From the NCBI RefSeq assembly GCF_035503745.1, contig NZ_DATJTC010000036.1:62001-126000 (forward strand): 64,000 bases of DNA, read 5' to 3'. A program made the position numbers and the translations under genes. The notes under the pieces were generated by a model, which saw nothing but the letters and a program-made list of their open reading frames with translations, had not been told where the DNA came from and did no database searches. Source of the DNA: Dyella_B sp035503745 (GTDB lineage Bacteria > Pseudomonadota > Gammaproteobacteria > Xanthomonadales > Rhodanobacteraceae). Positions 43,942 to 52,528 of the stretch are shown piece by piece. Within the stretch, counting starts at the first letter, position 1, and every line of letters begins with the position of its first letter.

Positions 43942-44265
43942 TCAGAACGGCATCTTGAAGCCGGGGGGCAGATTCATGCCGGCGGTGACGCCGCCCAGCT
44001 TGCTCTTGCTCGCTTCGGCGACCTTGTTGACGGCATCGTTGATCGCTGCGGCGACCAGGTCTTCGGCCATCTCCGGATCGTCGGCGAACAGCTTGCGATC
44101 GATCTGCACACGACGCACTTCGTGCGCGCCGCTCATCACCACGCTCACCAGGCCGCCGCCGGAGCTGCCGGTCACTTCCAGCTTGGCGATCTCTTCCTGC
44201 GCGCGCTTCATATCCTCCTGCATGCGCTGCGCTTGCTGCATCAGCTGGCCGAGTTGTCCTCTCAT
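43942..44265 (-). CDS. ybaB: YbaB/EbfC family nucleoid-associated protein
   Basis: DNA-binding homodimer, 107 residues from ATG 44265. MRGQLGQLMQQAQRMQEDM forms the helical N-terminus, VTGSSGGGLVSVVMSGAHEV the central sheet, and the tail ends in GMNLPPGFKMPF as usual. It lies 19 bp after dnaX. Confidence 0.95.
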   Translation of the reverse strand: MRGQLGQLMQQAQRMQEDMKRAQEEIAKLEVTGSSGGGLVSVVMSGAHEVRRVQIDRKLFADDPEMAEDLVAAAINDAVNKVAEASKSKLGGVTAGMNLPPGFKMPF

Positions 44266-44284
44266 AGCACTTAACTCCGGAATA

Positions 44285-45958
44285 TCAGGATTCAAAAGGT
44301 TTGACCGATTGCGGCACGACCCGCGCGCCGAATTCACGCTTGAGCGCCTGCACCAGCGGATCGCCCTCGATCGAGGCCTCGGCGGCCGATTGTGCCGCGC
44401 TGCGTGCGGTGGCGGCGCGGGCGGCCGGGGTTTGCTCGGCCCCCTGGCTGTCGCCGATGAAGCGCAACCTTACCTGCTCGCCCATGACCTCGCTGAGACG
44501 ATCGGCGATTTGGCTCACCATGGGCTCGACCGCCAGGTGCATATGGGTGGGCTGCAATGCCAGCACAAGCGTATTCCCTTCGCGCCCTCGCAAAGCCGAA
44601 TTCTGCGCCAGCTGGCCAAGCGGGCCGCGCAGATCGGCGCGCTGAATCAGCGCCTCCCAATCGGGCATGCCGCCGGCATCGACCAGCCGTGACGGTATGG
44701 GCCGGGTTGGAGCCGGCACGTGCGCCACGGGCGGTGCCGCGTGGGATGGCGACGGTACGGGCTGCGCCTGCTGCGCGGGCGCGGCAGCCGGGGCGGCCGG
44801 CGTCGCTGGCGCCGGGCGTTGCGTTGGAGGTGCGGGCCGCTGCCCGGAAGATGGGGCCGGCGCCGCCCCGTCGGACGGACGAAACGCCAGCATGCGCAGC
44901 AACGCCATGTCAAAACCGGTACGCGCATCGGGGGCCAGCGACAGATCGCGCCGGCCGGTGATGGCAATCTGGTAGTACAGCTGCACGTCTTCAGCCACCA
45001 GCCGCTCGGCCAGGCGGATCAATACGCTGTCGTGGCTGTCATCGTTCTCCGGCCGGTAACCGGGAACCAGTTGGATCAGCTGAATGCGATGCAGGGCCGC
45101 GGCCAGATCGTCCAGCACGCTGCCGAAATCCGGCGAGAAGGAAGCGATGCGCGTGGACTCGGCCATCAGGGCCGACCCGTCGCCGGCCGCCAGCGCATCG
45201 AGCAGGCCGAGCACCTGGCCGCGCTCGACACTGCCGAGCATCGCGCGAACATCGTCGGCTTTAAGCGAGCCCCCGCCATAAGCGATGGCCTGGTCCAGCA
45301 GCGACAAACCGTCGCGCAGCGAACCATCGGCCGCACGCGCGAGTTCACCGATCGCCGGGTCTTCATATTCGATATGTTCGGCGCCCAGGATATGCCGCAT
45401 CTGCCCGGCGATCTGCTCGGGCAGCAGGCGCTTGAGATTGAAGCGCAGGCAGCGCGAGAGCACCGTCACCGGCAACTTTTGCGGGTCGGTGGTCGCCAGC
45501 AGGAATTTCACGTGCGGCGGCGGCTCTTCCAGCGTCTTGAGCAAGGCGTTGAAGGCCGGCTTCGAAAGCATGTGCACTTCGTCGACCAGGTATACCTTGA
45601 AGCGTCCGCGCGCGGGGGCGTATTGCGCGTTTTCGATCACTTCGCGCACGTCGTCCACGCCCGTGTTGCTGGCCGCGTCGATTTCCAGCAGATCCACGAA
45701 ACGGCCCGCATCGACCGCCGTGCACACCGCACACTCACCACACGGATCGGCCGATTCGCCTCGCTCGCAATTGAGCGACTTGGCGAAGATGCGCGCGATC
45801 GTGGTCTTGCCCACGCCGCGCGTGCCGGTGAACAGATAGGCGTGATGCATGCGGCCGCTGTCCAGGGCGTTGGTCAGTGCGCGTACGACGTGCTCCTGTC
45901 CGACCAGTTCGGCGAACTTGCGAGGGCGCCACTTACGCGCGAGTACCTGATAAGACAT
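44285..45958 (-). CDS. dnaX: DNA polymerase III subunits tau/gamma
   Basis: Clamp-loader ATPase. 557 residues: Walker A GTRGVGKTTIAR (about 45-56), zinc module CERGESADPCGECAVC, DEVHMLSKPAFNALLKTLEEP and the sensor ATTDPQKLPVTVLSRCLRF. A Pro/Ala-rich linker from about residue 375 leads to a tau-specific C-terminal domain. No six-A slippery site like that of E. coli was found, so a frameshifted gamma form is not supported by that signal. Confidence 0.97.
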   Translation of the reverse strand: MSYQVLARKWRPRKFAELVGQEHVVRALTNALDSGRMHHAYLFTGTRGVGKTTIARIFAKSLNCERGESADPCGECAVCTAVDAGRFVDLLEIDAASNTGVDDVREVIENAQYAPARGRFKVYLVDEVHMLSKPAFNALLKTLEEPPPHVKFLLATTDPQKLPVTVLSRCLRFNLKRLLPEQIAGQMRHILGAEHIEYEDPAIGELARAADGSLRDGLSLLDQAIAYGGGSLKADDVRAMLGSVERGQVLGLLDALAAGDGSALMAESTRIASFSPDFGSVLDDLAAALHRIQLIQLVPGYRPENDDSHDSVLIRLAERLVAEDVQLYYQIAITGRRDLSLAPDARTGFDMALLRMLAFRPSDGAAPAPSSGQRPAPPTQRPAPATPAAPAAAPAQQAQPVPSPSHAAPPVAHVPAPTRPIPSRLVDAGGMPDWEALIQRADLRGPLGQLAQNSALRGREGNTLVLALQPTHMHLAVEPMVSQIADRLSEVMGEQVRLRFIGDSQGAEQTPAARAATARSAAQSAAEASIEGDPLVQALKREFGARVVPQSVKPFES

Positions 45959-46047
45959 GCGTCACGGTCAGTTGGGAGTAAGACCCGATTGTGCCAAGTC
46001 GCCCTTGGCAAGTCATGCGACAGTGGCGGCGGCCCCGAAAAGGCGGC

Positions 46048-46151
46048 GGCCCCGCCAGCCACACCCCGGCACCCGAATCATCCGCTACCGTTGCTTCCTT
46101 CCGGACCTGGCGGGGTTTGCGAACTATCGTCGCGGGGGGACCGACGGGGCC
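46048..46151 (-). ncRNA. ffs: 4.5S signal recognition particle RNA
   Basis: The minus strand carries the conserved SRP core AGGTCCGGAAGGAAGCA (46109-46093) with a GGAA tetraloop. The 5' end GGCCCCGTCGG pairs with the 3' end CTGGCGGGGCC to close a long hairpin of about 104 bases, the compact bacterial form. It binds Ffh for membrane protein targeting. It lies about 90 bp upstream of dnaX, a common neighbour. Ends are estimated from pairing. Confidence 0.92.
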
Positions 46152-46498
46152 ACCATAGGGGCGGGCGCCGAAGCCCGGATGAACGCTTGATCAAGCATCG
46201 ACGTTCATCTTTTAAGTTTTGGCCGGAAAAGAGAAGGCATCAACCTTGCTGTTTTCCTTCCTTTTCCAACCATGCGCCAGCTTCCTGCCGTCGCACCTTT
46301 CAATAACTGGCGCAGAGAGGGATTGTTCGGCCCCTCCATGGGCCTCACCCCTGCGCGCTACGCGCTTCGGGGCCAGCCTGCGGCTGTCCAAATTCGTTCC
46401 CGACGAATTTGTCGAACCGCGAGGGTTCTCACCCTCTCTCTCATTTCGTTCCTTTTCCAACCATGCGCCAGCTTCCGGCCGTCGCACCTTTCAATAAC
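46152..46498. other. Gene-free region between ffs and tRNA-Ser
   Basis: About 350 bp with no protein gene. It contains the duplicated tRNA-Ser 3' segment (see repeat), two short hairpins (AAATTCGT/ACGAATTT and GAGGGT/ACCCTC), and near ffs an inverted repeat GATGAACG/CGTTCATC (46178-46209) enclosing a palindrome GCTTGATCAAGC. Confidence 0.6.
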
Positions 46499-46517
46499 TG
46501 GCGGAGAGAGAGGGATT
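46258..46517. repeat. Direct repeat of tRNA-Ser 3' end plus downstream flank
   Basis: Copy 1 at 46258-46324 and copy 2 at 46449-46517 are nearly identical over about 67 bp, differing by two substitutions and a two-base AG indel; the period is 191 bp. Copy 2 contains the last 19 bases of tRNA-Ser including CCA. Copy 1 therefore carries a decayed tRNA 3' end (CCCTCTCTGCGCCA). The arrangement resembles tandem duplication or attachment-site remnants at a tRNA gene. Confidence 0.85.
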
Positions 46518-46591
46518 CGAACCCTCGATACGGGGATAAGCCGTATACACACTTTCCAGGCGTGCTCCTTCAACCACTCGGACATCTCTCC
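46499..46591 (-). tRNA. tRNA-Ser (anticodon GGA)
   Basis: 93 bases with encoded CCA. The acceptor GGAGAGA pairs with TCTCTCC, the discriminator is G73, and a long variable arm (TACGG...CCGTA) marks a serine tRNA. Anticodon GGA at 46555-46557. T arm GAGGGTTCGAATCCCTC. Confidence 0.96.
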
Positions 46592-46638
46592 GCACGCATA
46601 AACCGCTTTGCCGCGAAAAGCACCGGCAAAGAAGCGGA

Positions 46639-46667
46639 AGGATAACGTCTGCCCTCGATTCAGACAA
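46639..46667 (-). promoter_or_regulatory. Candidate promoter of tRNA-Ser
   Basis: Minus strand TTGTCT (46667-46662), 17 bp, TATCCT (46644-46639), 47 bp upstream of the mature 5' end. Confidence 0.45.
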
Positions 46668-46680
46668 GAGAGTCCAAGGC

Positions 46681-47439
46681 TCAACCGGCGTCCGGCCGGG
46701 GCGGCGGCGGGGCGGCCAATGCCACGCGTTCGCCGGTGGTGGCGATGCGGTAGCCGCGTGCGGCGAGCGCCGCGCCGTCTGACACGCTGCCGTAGTGGTA
46801 AAGCAGCAGGCGCGCGCGCAGCGCCGGGTCGTAGTCGCGCTCCAGATCGTCCACGCCGGTATGCGAGGGGTTGCCCACCAGCCCGCAGTCGTGCGCGATC
46901 CACTCGGCCCCGCCTGCGAAGTGAGCCAGCACTTCGGGGATCGGCCGCGTATCGCCGGTGAAGGCAAAGCTTCCCTGCAGCGCCAGGCCAAAGGAGGTTC
47001 CCGGCTGATGATGCCGGGTGGGAAAGACATCGAACCACCAGCCATCGAGCCAGAAACCGCGCGAGCACGGCACCAGCCGGAACGCCTCCCAATAGTTGAC
47101 GCCGCCTTCGGCCAGCACGTTCGGGTAATCGGCCACGCGCGTCTGCAGCCAAGGTACCAGCGCGGCATGGGTGAACACGCGCGTGCGGCCACGCAGGCTT
47201 TCGTTGAACCACAGGCGCGTAAACAAGCGCTCCAGGCCGCCCACGTGATCCATGTGCGTGTGGGTGATGTAGAGATTGCGCGGCGGCTCGCCGTAGGCGG
47301 CAAGATAGCGGTCCAGCGTATCGGGGCCGCAGTCGATCAGCAGCAAGGGCTTGCCTTCGTGCTCGAGCACGGCGGAGGACGAGCCCAATGCCACCGCGTG
47401 CGCGGCGCCGGTACCGAGAAAATGCAGATGCCAGTTCAT
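46681..47439 (-). CDS. MBL-fold metallo-hydrolase (RNase Z-like)
   Basis: 252 residues from ATG 47439. LGTGAAHAVALGSSSAVL at the N-terminus and the zinc motif THTHMDHVGG, then FTGDTRPIPEVL and HDCGLVGNPSHTGVDD, follow the RNase Z/phosphodiesterase-like branch of metallo-beta-lactamase folds. The exact substrate is unknown. The ATG overlaps the kdkA stop (ATGA). Confidence 0.88.
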   Translation of the reverse strand: MNWHLHFLGTGAAHAVALGSSSAVLEHEGKPLLLIDCGPDTLDRYLAAYGEPPRNLYITHTHMDHVGGLERLFTRLWFNESLRGRTRVFTHAALVPWLQTRVADYPNVLAEGGVNYWEAFRLVPCSRGFWLDGWWFDVFPTRHHQPGTSFGLALQGSFAFTGDTRPIPEVLAHFAGGAEWIAHDCGLVGNPSHTGVDDLERDYDPALRARLLLYHYGSVSDGAALAARGYRIATTGERVALAAPPPPRPDAG

Positions 47440-48191
47440 GCGCCTAGGGTACGCTCGTAGCCGTACATCAGCGGCGTCCAGACTACCGTGTCGAAAACCG
47501 CCTCGCCTTGCGCCGCCGCACCGAGCTTGAACAGCGACCGGCGCAGGCGTTGCAGGTTCGCCATGCGCCAACCCGGGGCCGGCGTTCGCAGATATCCGCG
47601 ATCGAAATCGATCAGGTAAAGCGCATCGTCGGCGACCAGTATGTTGTGCGCGTTGAGATCGGCATGCCACACGCCTTCGCGGTGAAAGCGCGCCACCAGG
47701 GCGCCGACCTCTTGCGCCAGCTCCGCGTCCAGGCGCTTGGCGGGAATGCATTGGGCCAGGGTCTGGGTATCGGCGATGCGGCGGGTGATCAGGTCGGCGC
47801 GATAGTGGAGGCCGATGCGGCGATACCTTGCCGCAACCACCTGCGGAGCGGGCAGCCCCAGCCGCGCGATCGCCTGCAGCAGACGAAACTCGGCAAACCC
47901 GCGCGTGCGTGCGGCGCCCGTCCAGAGATAGCGATCGCCCATCCATGCCGCGACCATGCCGCCGCGGCGGTAATGGCGCAGCACACACTCGCCGGCCGGC
48001 GTATCGATCATCGCCACCCCGCCCCTGCCCCCGGCCTGTGTGCCAAGGGCGCCGCGGCCGCGCCAGTATTGGGGATCGAACCACTCGCCATCGACTTGTG
48101 GCGACACGGTAGGGTCGAACAGAATCGCACCCTCGGCGTCGTGGCGCAGTTGCTCGTGCATGAGTGCTGCCGTGGCCCTGTCTTGGTTCAT
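47436..48191 (-). CDS. kdkA: 3-deoxy-D-manno-octulosonic acid kinase
   Basis: Kinase that phosphorylates Kdo in the LPS inner core. 251 residues. GECVLRHYRRGGMVA is the nucleotide/lysine region, HADLNAHNILVADD the catalytic loop and LIDFDRG the DFG-like metal site of the RIO/WaaP-like fold. Bacteria with KdkA usually attach a single, phosphorylated Kdo. It is divergent from the GT9 gene with only 16 bp between starts. Confidence 0.9.
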   Translation of the reverse strand: MNQDRATAALMHEQLRHDAEGAILFDPTVSPQVDGEWFDPQYWRGRGALGTQAGGRGGVAMIDTPAGECVLRHYRRGGMVAAWMGDRYLWTGAARTRGFAEFRLLQAIARLGLPAPQVVAARYRRIGLHYRADLITRRIADTQTLAQCIPAKRLDAELAQEVGALVARFHREGVWHADLNAHNILVADDALYLIDFDRGYLRTPAPGWRMANLQRLRRSLFKLGAAAQGEAVFDTVVWTPLMYGYERTLGA

Positions 48192-48207
48192 TGTCGGGCG
48201 ATTCTAC

Positions 48208-49254
48208 ATGTCAGATCCCACCTCCATCTGTCTTTTGCGCACCTCCGCCATCGGCGACGTCACCCATGTGGTGCCGCTGGTGCACACGCTGCGGCGGGCC
48301 TGGCCGCGGGTGGCGCTGACCTGGATCGTGGGCAAACTGGAACGCAAGCTGGTAGGCGACCTGCCCGGCGTGGAGTTTGTGACCTTCGACAAAAGCGCCG
48401 GCTGGGCCGGCATGCGCGAGGTCCACGCCACCCTGCGCGGCAGGCGCTTCGATGCCCTGCTGCAGATGCAGGTGGCCTTGCGTTCGAACCTGCTGAGCTT
48501 AGGGCTCAAGGCCAAGCGCCGCGTCGGCTACGACCACGCGCGCGCCAAGGACCTGCACGGCCTGGTGATCAACGAACGCATCCCCGCCCGCAGCGGCGAA
48601 CACGTGCTGGAAGCGATCGGCAGCTTTTGCGAACCGCTGGGTTTGAAGCAGACGCAGGTGCGCTGGGACATCCCCATTCCCGAGGAAGCCCACGCCTGGG
48701 CCGCCGAACAGCTTCCCGGCGATCAACCCACCCTGCTGGTCAGCCCGACCTCCAGTCATGCCCTGCGCAATTGGCAGACGCAACGCTATGCGGCGGTGAT
48801 GGACCACGCCGCGGCCAAGGGTTGGCGGGTGGCGTTGATCGGCGGTCCATCGCCGGGCGAACGCTCCATGGCCGATGCCGTGCTTGCGGCGTGCCGCCAC
48901 GCGCCGCTGGATCTTACCGGCAAGGACACGCTGAAAAAATTGATGGCCATGTTCTGCCGCGCCCAGCTTCTGCTTACGCCCGATTCGGGCCCCATGCACA
49001 TGGCCAACACGGTGGGCATGAAAGTGCTCGGCCTGCATGCGGCCAGCAATCCGAAACGTTCGGGCCCCTATTCGGACCTGCGCTGGTGCGTGGATAAATA
49101 CGATGAAGCGTCGCGCAAGTACTTTGGCAAACCGGCCAACGAAATCCCCTGGGGCAGCAAGATCGAACGTCCCGGCGTGATGGATTTGATCGCCATCGAC
49201 GATGTGGTGGAGCGTTTCGAAGCCGCCGCGCAGGTGCTAGGCGCGCCTAAGTAG
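48208..49254 (+). CDS. Glycosyltransferase family 9 (heptosyltransferase-like)
   Basis: 348 residues from ATG 48208. The GT-B fold opens with ICLLRTSAIGDVTHVVPLVH, then LLQMQVALRSNLLSLGLKAKRRVGYD; the donor site has VSPTSSHALRNW and LLTPDSGPMHMANTVG. This is the ADP-heptose:LPS heptosyltransferase superfamily. With kdkA, lpxK and msbA near, an inner-core role is likely, but whether it is WaaC or WaaF type is not settled. Confidence 0.88.
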   Translation: MSDPTSICLLRTSAIGDVTHVVPLVHTLRRAWPRVALTWIVGKLERKLVGDLPGVEFVTFDKSAGWAGMREVHATLRGRRFDALLQMQVALRSNLLSLGLKAKRRVGYDHARAKDLHGLVINERIPARSGEHVLEAIGSFCEPLGLKQTQVRWDIPIPEEAHAWAAEQLPGDQPTLLVSPTSSHALRNWQTQRYAAVMDHAAAKGWRVALIGGPSPGERSMADAVLAACRHAPLDLTGKDTLKKLMAMFCRAQLLLTPDSGPMHMANTVGMKVLGLHAASNPKRSGPYSDLRWCVDKYDEASRKYFGKPANEIPWGSKIERPGVMDLIAIDDVVERFEAAAQVLGAPK

Positions 49255-49278
49255 CACGCCACGCACCGGCCGCCTGGA

Positions 49279-49677
49279 TTATTTTTGCCGGTAATCCTGA
49301 TACGACTTCTCTTCCACCAGCTGTGAACCCAGCTTGAGATTGATCTGGCGCTTCACCGCCGCGCGCTCATCGTTCTGGAAGTACACCGCACGCGCCAGCT
49401 CGACGAATTCCGTGTCGAACGCCTGCGCCTTTTCCTTCAGGCGGATGCGGTCTTCGATATCCCACAGCGCTTCGTTCACCGCCAGCAGGCGTGCGCGCTC
49501 GTGCGAAATGTCGGTCTCGGAGGCGTGGTGATTGGCCCATGTGGCATTAAGCAGGTTCAGCTCGTTGTGCACGTTGGCGAGTTTCGCCGCGTCCGTGATC
49601 TGCTTGGACTTGATCTCAAGGATGGTGATCTTGTCGATCAGTTCTCCGAAGGAAACCGGTACCTGGATCAGACTCAT
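49279..49677 (-). CDS. DUF6165 family protein
   Basis: 132 residues from ATG 49677 (MSLIQVPVSFGELIDKITIL). Almost wholly helical and charged: EIKSKQITDAAKLANVHNEL and DIEDRIRLKEKAQAFDTEF. This small family is found near LPS/glycosyltransferase genes; its function is unknown. It lies 74 bp after lpxK in the same direction, so co-transcription with the lipid A genes is plausible, and is convergent with the GT9 gene. Confidence 0.78.
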   Translation of the reverse strand: MSLIQVPVSFGELIDKITILEIKSKQITDAAKLANVHNELNLLNATWANHHASETDISHERARLLAVNEALWDIEDRIRLKEKAQAFDTEFVELARAVYFQNDERAAVKRQINLKLGSQLVEEKSYQDYRQK

Positions 49678-49751
49678 GAAAACCTCGCACGGAAAAGCGT
49701 ATGCCGGCCAGCGCCGGAAAGGGCACCCATGATAGCGCCCCTGGCGGCGGT

Positions 49752-50732
49752 TTACGTCCTGGCGAGCCGCAGGCGCGCGCTCAAAGCGTCGTAAAACGTC
49801 TGGGGCAACTGGGCCTGCACCGGCACGCTCCACCAGTCATGCCGTGCAAAACCCCGGCATTTCACCGCGTCCTTGTCGGTCATCAGCACAGGCAAATCGT
49901 CGCGAAAATCCAGCTCCCCGGGGGCAAAGGCATGATGATCGGGAAAGGGATGGGCGATGACGTCGACGCCTTGCGCGGCGAGACTGTCGAAAAAACGCTG
50001 TGGATGGCCGATGGCGGCCACTGCGTGCGCACGCGTTTGAGCAAACGATTCGATGGATTGTTCGCGGCCATCGACCAGCGCACGCAGCTTGCCGCCTTGC
50101 AAACGCATGGGAATTTCCCCCGCTTGCGCAACCCCGCCGTTGCATACGCGAAAATCGACAGTTGCCAGCCGGTCCATGGATTCGCGCAAGGGCCCGGCTG
50201 GCAGCAATCGCGCGTTGCCAAAGCGGCGCTCGCCATCGATCACGCAGATCTCGACATCGCGGGCCAGCCGATAGTGCTGCAGGCCGTCATCGGCAATCAC
50301 AACGTTGCAGCCGGCGGCAATCAGCAACTGGGCGGCGGCGGGCCGGTCGCGACCGATCGCGACGGGAACGCCGGCTGCGCGGATCAGGCAGGGTTCGTCG
50401 CCGACCTGTGTCGGATCGGGCGCATCGCCGAGCAAGGTCGGTTCGCGCACGCTGCCGCCGTAGCCTCGGCTGACCACGCCGGGCTGGTAGCCGCGTGCGC
50501 GCAGCGCATCGATCAAGGCAAGCGTCAGCGGCGTCTTGCCGGCACCGCCGGCGGTGAGATTACCCACCACCACCACGGCGCAAGGCAGGCGCACCGTACG
50601 CAGCCAGCCGGCGCGGTACAAGCCGCGCCGAAGTTTCACCACCGAACCATAAAGCCCTGCCAGCGGATGACACCACCAGGGTAGGCGCCCCGCGCCGTAC
50701 CACGCTGCCTGGAGCGTTTGAGCCAGCGCCAT
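49752..50732 (-). CDS. lpxK: Tetraacyldisaccharide 4'-kinase
   Basis: Phosphorylates the lipid A precursor at the 4' position on the inner membrane. 326 residues. Walker A NLTAGGAGKTPLTLALID, then RGYGGSV, GDEPCLIRAAGVPVAIGRDR and IADDGLQHYRLARDVEI are all typical. An N-terminal amphipathic region anchors it. It is 5 bp after msbA. Confidence 0.97.
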   Translation of the reverse strand: MALAQTLQAAWYGAGRLPWWCHPLAGLYGSVVKLRRGLYRAGWLRTVRLPCAVVVVGNLTAGGAGKTPLTLALIDALRARGYQPGVVSRGYGGSVREPTLLGDAPDPTQVGDEPCLIRAAGVPVAIGRDRPAAAQLLIAAGCNVVIADDGLQHYRLARDVEICVIDGERRFGNARLLPAGPLRESMDRLATVDFRVCNGGVAQAGEIPMRLQGGKLRALVDGREQSIESFAQTRAHAVAAIGHPQRFFDSLAAQGVDVIAHPFPDHHAFAPGELDFRDDLPVLMTDKDAVKCRGFARHDWWSVPVQAQLPQTFYDALSARLRLART

Positions 50733-50737
50733 GACGC

Positions 50738-52528
50738 TTAGTCGATACCTGCAACGACGGGGTGCTCGTTGAACTGCATGCGGTGTAGCGCGGCGTAATG
50801 CCCGCTCAGCGCGATCAACTGGGCATGGGTGCCGCGCTCGACAATCTTGCCGTGGTCCATCACGGCGATCTGGTCCGCATGCTCGATAGTCGAAAGACGA
50901 TGCGCAATCACCAGCGTGGTGCGGTCGCGCATCAGTCGCTGCAGGGCTTGCTGGATCAATCGCTCCGATTCGGTGTCCAACGCACTGGTGGCTTCGTCCA
51001 GCACCAGGATCGGCGCGTTCTTGAGAATGGCCCGCGCGATCGCGATGCGCTGCCGCTGGCCACCGGACAGCATGTGACCGCCCTCGCCGATCTGGCTATG
51101 GATGCCCTGCGGGAGTTTGTGGATGAACTCCATCGCGTTGGCCGCATCGGCGGCGGCGGCAATTTCCTGCTCGGACGCGCCAGCCAGCTCGCCATAGGCG
51201 ATGTTCTCGGCCACCGTACCATCGAACAGCACGACCTGCTGCCCCACCCAGGCGATTTGTTTGCGCAGCGAAGCGAGCGTGTAGCTTTTGTAATCGGCAC
51301 CGTCGAGCAGAACGCGGCCGCTGGTAGGCTCATTAAAGCGCGGCAGCAGACTGACCAGGCTGCTCTTGCCGCTACCCGAACGCCCCACCAGCGCGGTGAC
51401 CGTGCCTGGTGCGCAATGCAGGTCCAGGCCCGACAAGGCTTCGAACTCGCCGCGTGGATAAACAAGGCGCACTTCCTCAAAGCGAAGATCGCCACGCGTG
51501 CGCTCCAACACGGCGCTGCCTTGATCGACTTCCGCCGGCGTATCGATCAGCGCGAACAAATTCTCCGCCGCCGAGATACCCGTCTGAATCGTCGACTGCA
51601 CGTTGGAGAGGCGCTTGAGCGAGGACAGCATGCCGCCCATGGCGCCGATCACCGTGATGAACACGCCCGGCGAGATGCTGTCGATGACCGACGGACGCGA
51701 CGCCAGGAACACCATGCCCGCCAGCGAAAACGAAGCCACCGACTGGATCGTGGAGCCGGAGATGGCACTGGTCGCGACGATCTTCAGATTCAGATAGCGC
51801 GCACGCCCGGTGACTTGCTTGAAACGTTCCGCCGCCTGCTCCTGGCCGGCATAGATGCGCACCTCGCGGTGCGCCCTGAGCATTTCTTCCACGGTACCGG
51901 TGACCGAACCCATCATGCCCTGGATGCGGCGGCTGATGGTGCGATAGCGCCGGCTGACCGCCGCACTGATCAGCACGATTGCCGGCACCAGCACCAGCAG
52001 CGCCGTGGTGAGGTAAACGCTCTCATACAGCATGACGATAAACATGCCGATGACGGTGGCGCCTTCGGTAACCGCCACCTTCAGCGCATCGGTCGAGGCA
52101 CCGGCGATCTGTTCGCTGGTGAAGGTGATGCGCGAAACCTGATGGCCGGAATGTTCGTTGCCGAAATAGGCGACCGGCAAGCGCAGGTACGAGTCGAACA
52201 CGTCGCGCTGCATGGTCTGCACGACATTGCGCCCGACGTAGCCCATGCCGTAGTTGCTGACGAAAATCGCGATGCCGCGCACCATGAAGATGGCGATGAT
52301 CCAGATCGGCATCCAGAAGATCAGGTACTGATCCTTCTTGGTCAGGAGGTCGTCCATGATCGGCTGCAACTGGCGCGTAAACAGCGCCAAGCCGCCGGCA
52401 TCCACGACAAAGCCGACGATGGCGACCATCAGTATCGGCCAATAGCGGGCCGAATAAGACAACAGCCGCCGGTAGACGCGACGGCTTTCCTCGTCCCACA
52501 GGGCGACCTTCTTTTTACCGTCGCTCAT
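50738..52528 (-). CDS. msbA: Lipid A export ATP-binding/permease protein MsbA
   Basis: Homodimeric ABC exporter flipping lipid A-core across the inner membrane. 596 residues: six helices (1-320), then the nucleotide-binding domain with Walker A GRSGSGKSSLVSLLPRF, signature LSGGQRQRIAIARA, Walker B ILVLDEATSALD and switch AHRLSTI. The ATG overlaps the exbD stop. Confidence 0.97.
   Translation of the reverse strand: MSDGKKKVALWDEESRRVYRRLLSYSARYWPILMVAIVGFVVDAGGLALFTRQLQPIMDDLLTKKDQYLIFWMPIWIIAIFMVRGIAIFVSNYGMGYVGRNVVQTMQRDVFDSYLRLPVAYFGNEHSGHQVSRITFTSEQIAGASTDALKVAVTEGATVIGMFIVMLYESVYLTTALLVLVPAIVLISAAVSRRYRTISRRIQGMMGSVTGTVEEMLRAHREVRIYAGQEQAAERFKQVTGRARYLNLKIVATSAISGSTIQSVASFSLAGMVFLASRPSVIDSISPGVFITVIGAMGGMLSSLKRLSNVQSTIQTGISAAENLFALIDTPAEVDQGSAVLERTRGDLRFEEVRLVYPRGEFEALSGLDLHCAPGTVTALVGRSGSGKSSLVSLLPRFNEPTSGRVLLDGADYKSYTLASLRKQIAWVGQQVVLFDGTVAENIAYGELAGASEQEIAAAADAANAMEFIHKLPQGIHSQIGEGGHMLSGGQRQRIAIARAILKNAPILVLDEATSALDTESERLIQQALQRLMRDRTTLVIAHRLSTIEHADQIAVMDHGKIVERGTHAQLIALSGHYAALHRMQFNEHPVVAGID

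Noticed and set aside
44285..45958. Programmed frameshift in dnaX
   Set aside because: No A-AAA-AAG type slippery run was found in the coding strand, so a gamma form cannot be supported from this signal.
46358..47212. Open frame running through tRNA-Ser on the minus strand
   Set aside because: It reads the tRNA and the repeat as protein (for example EWLKEHAWKVCIR), a known artefact of tRNA-Ser sequence.
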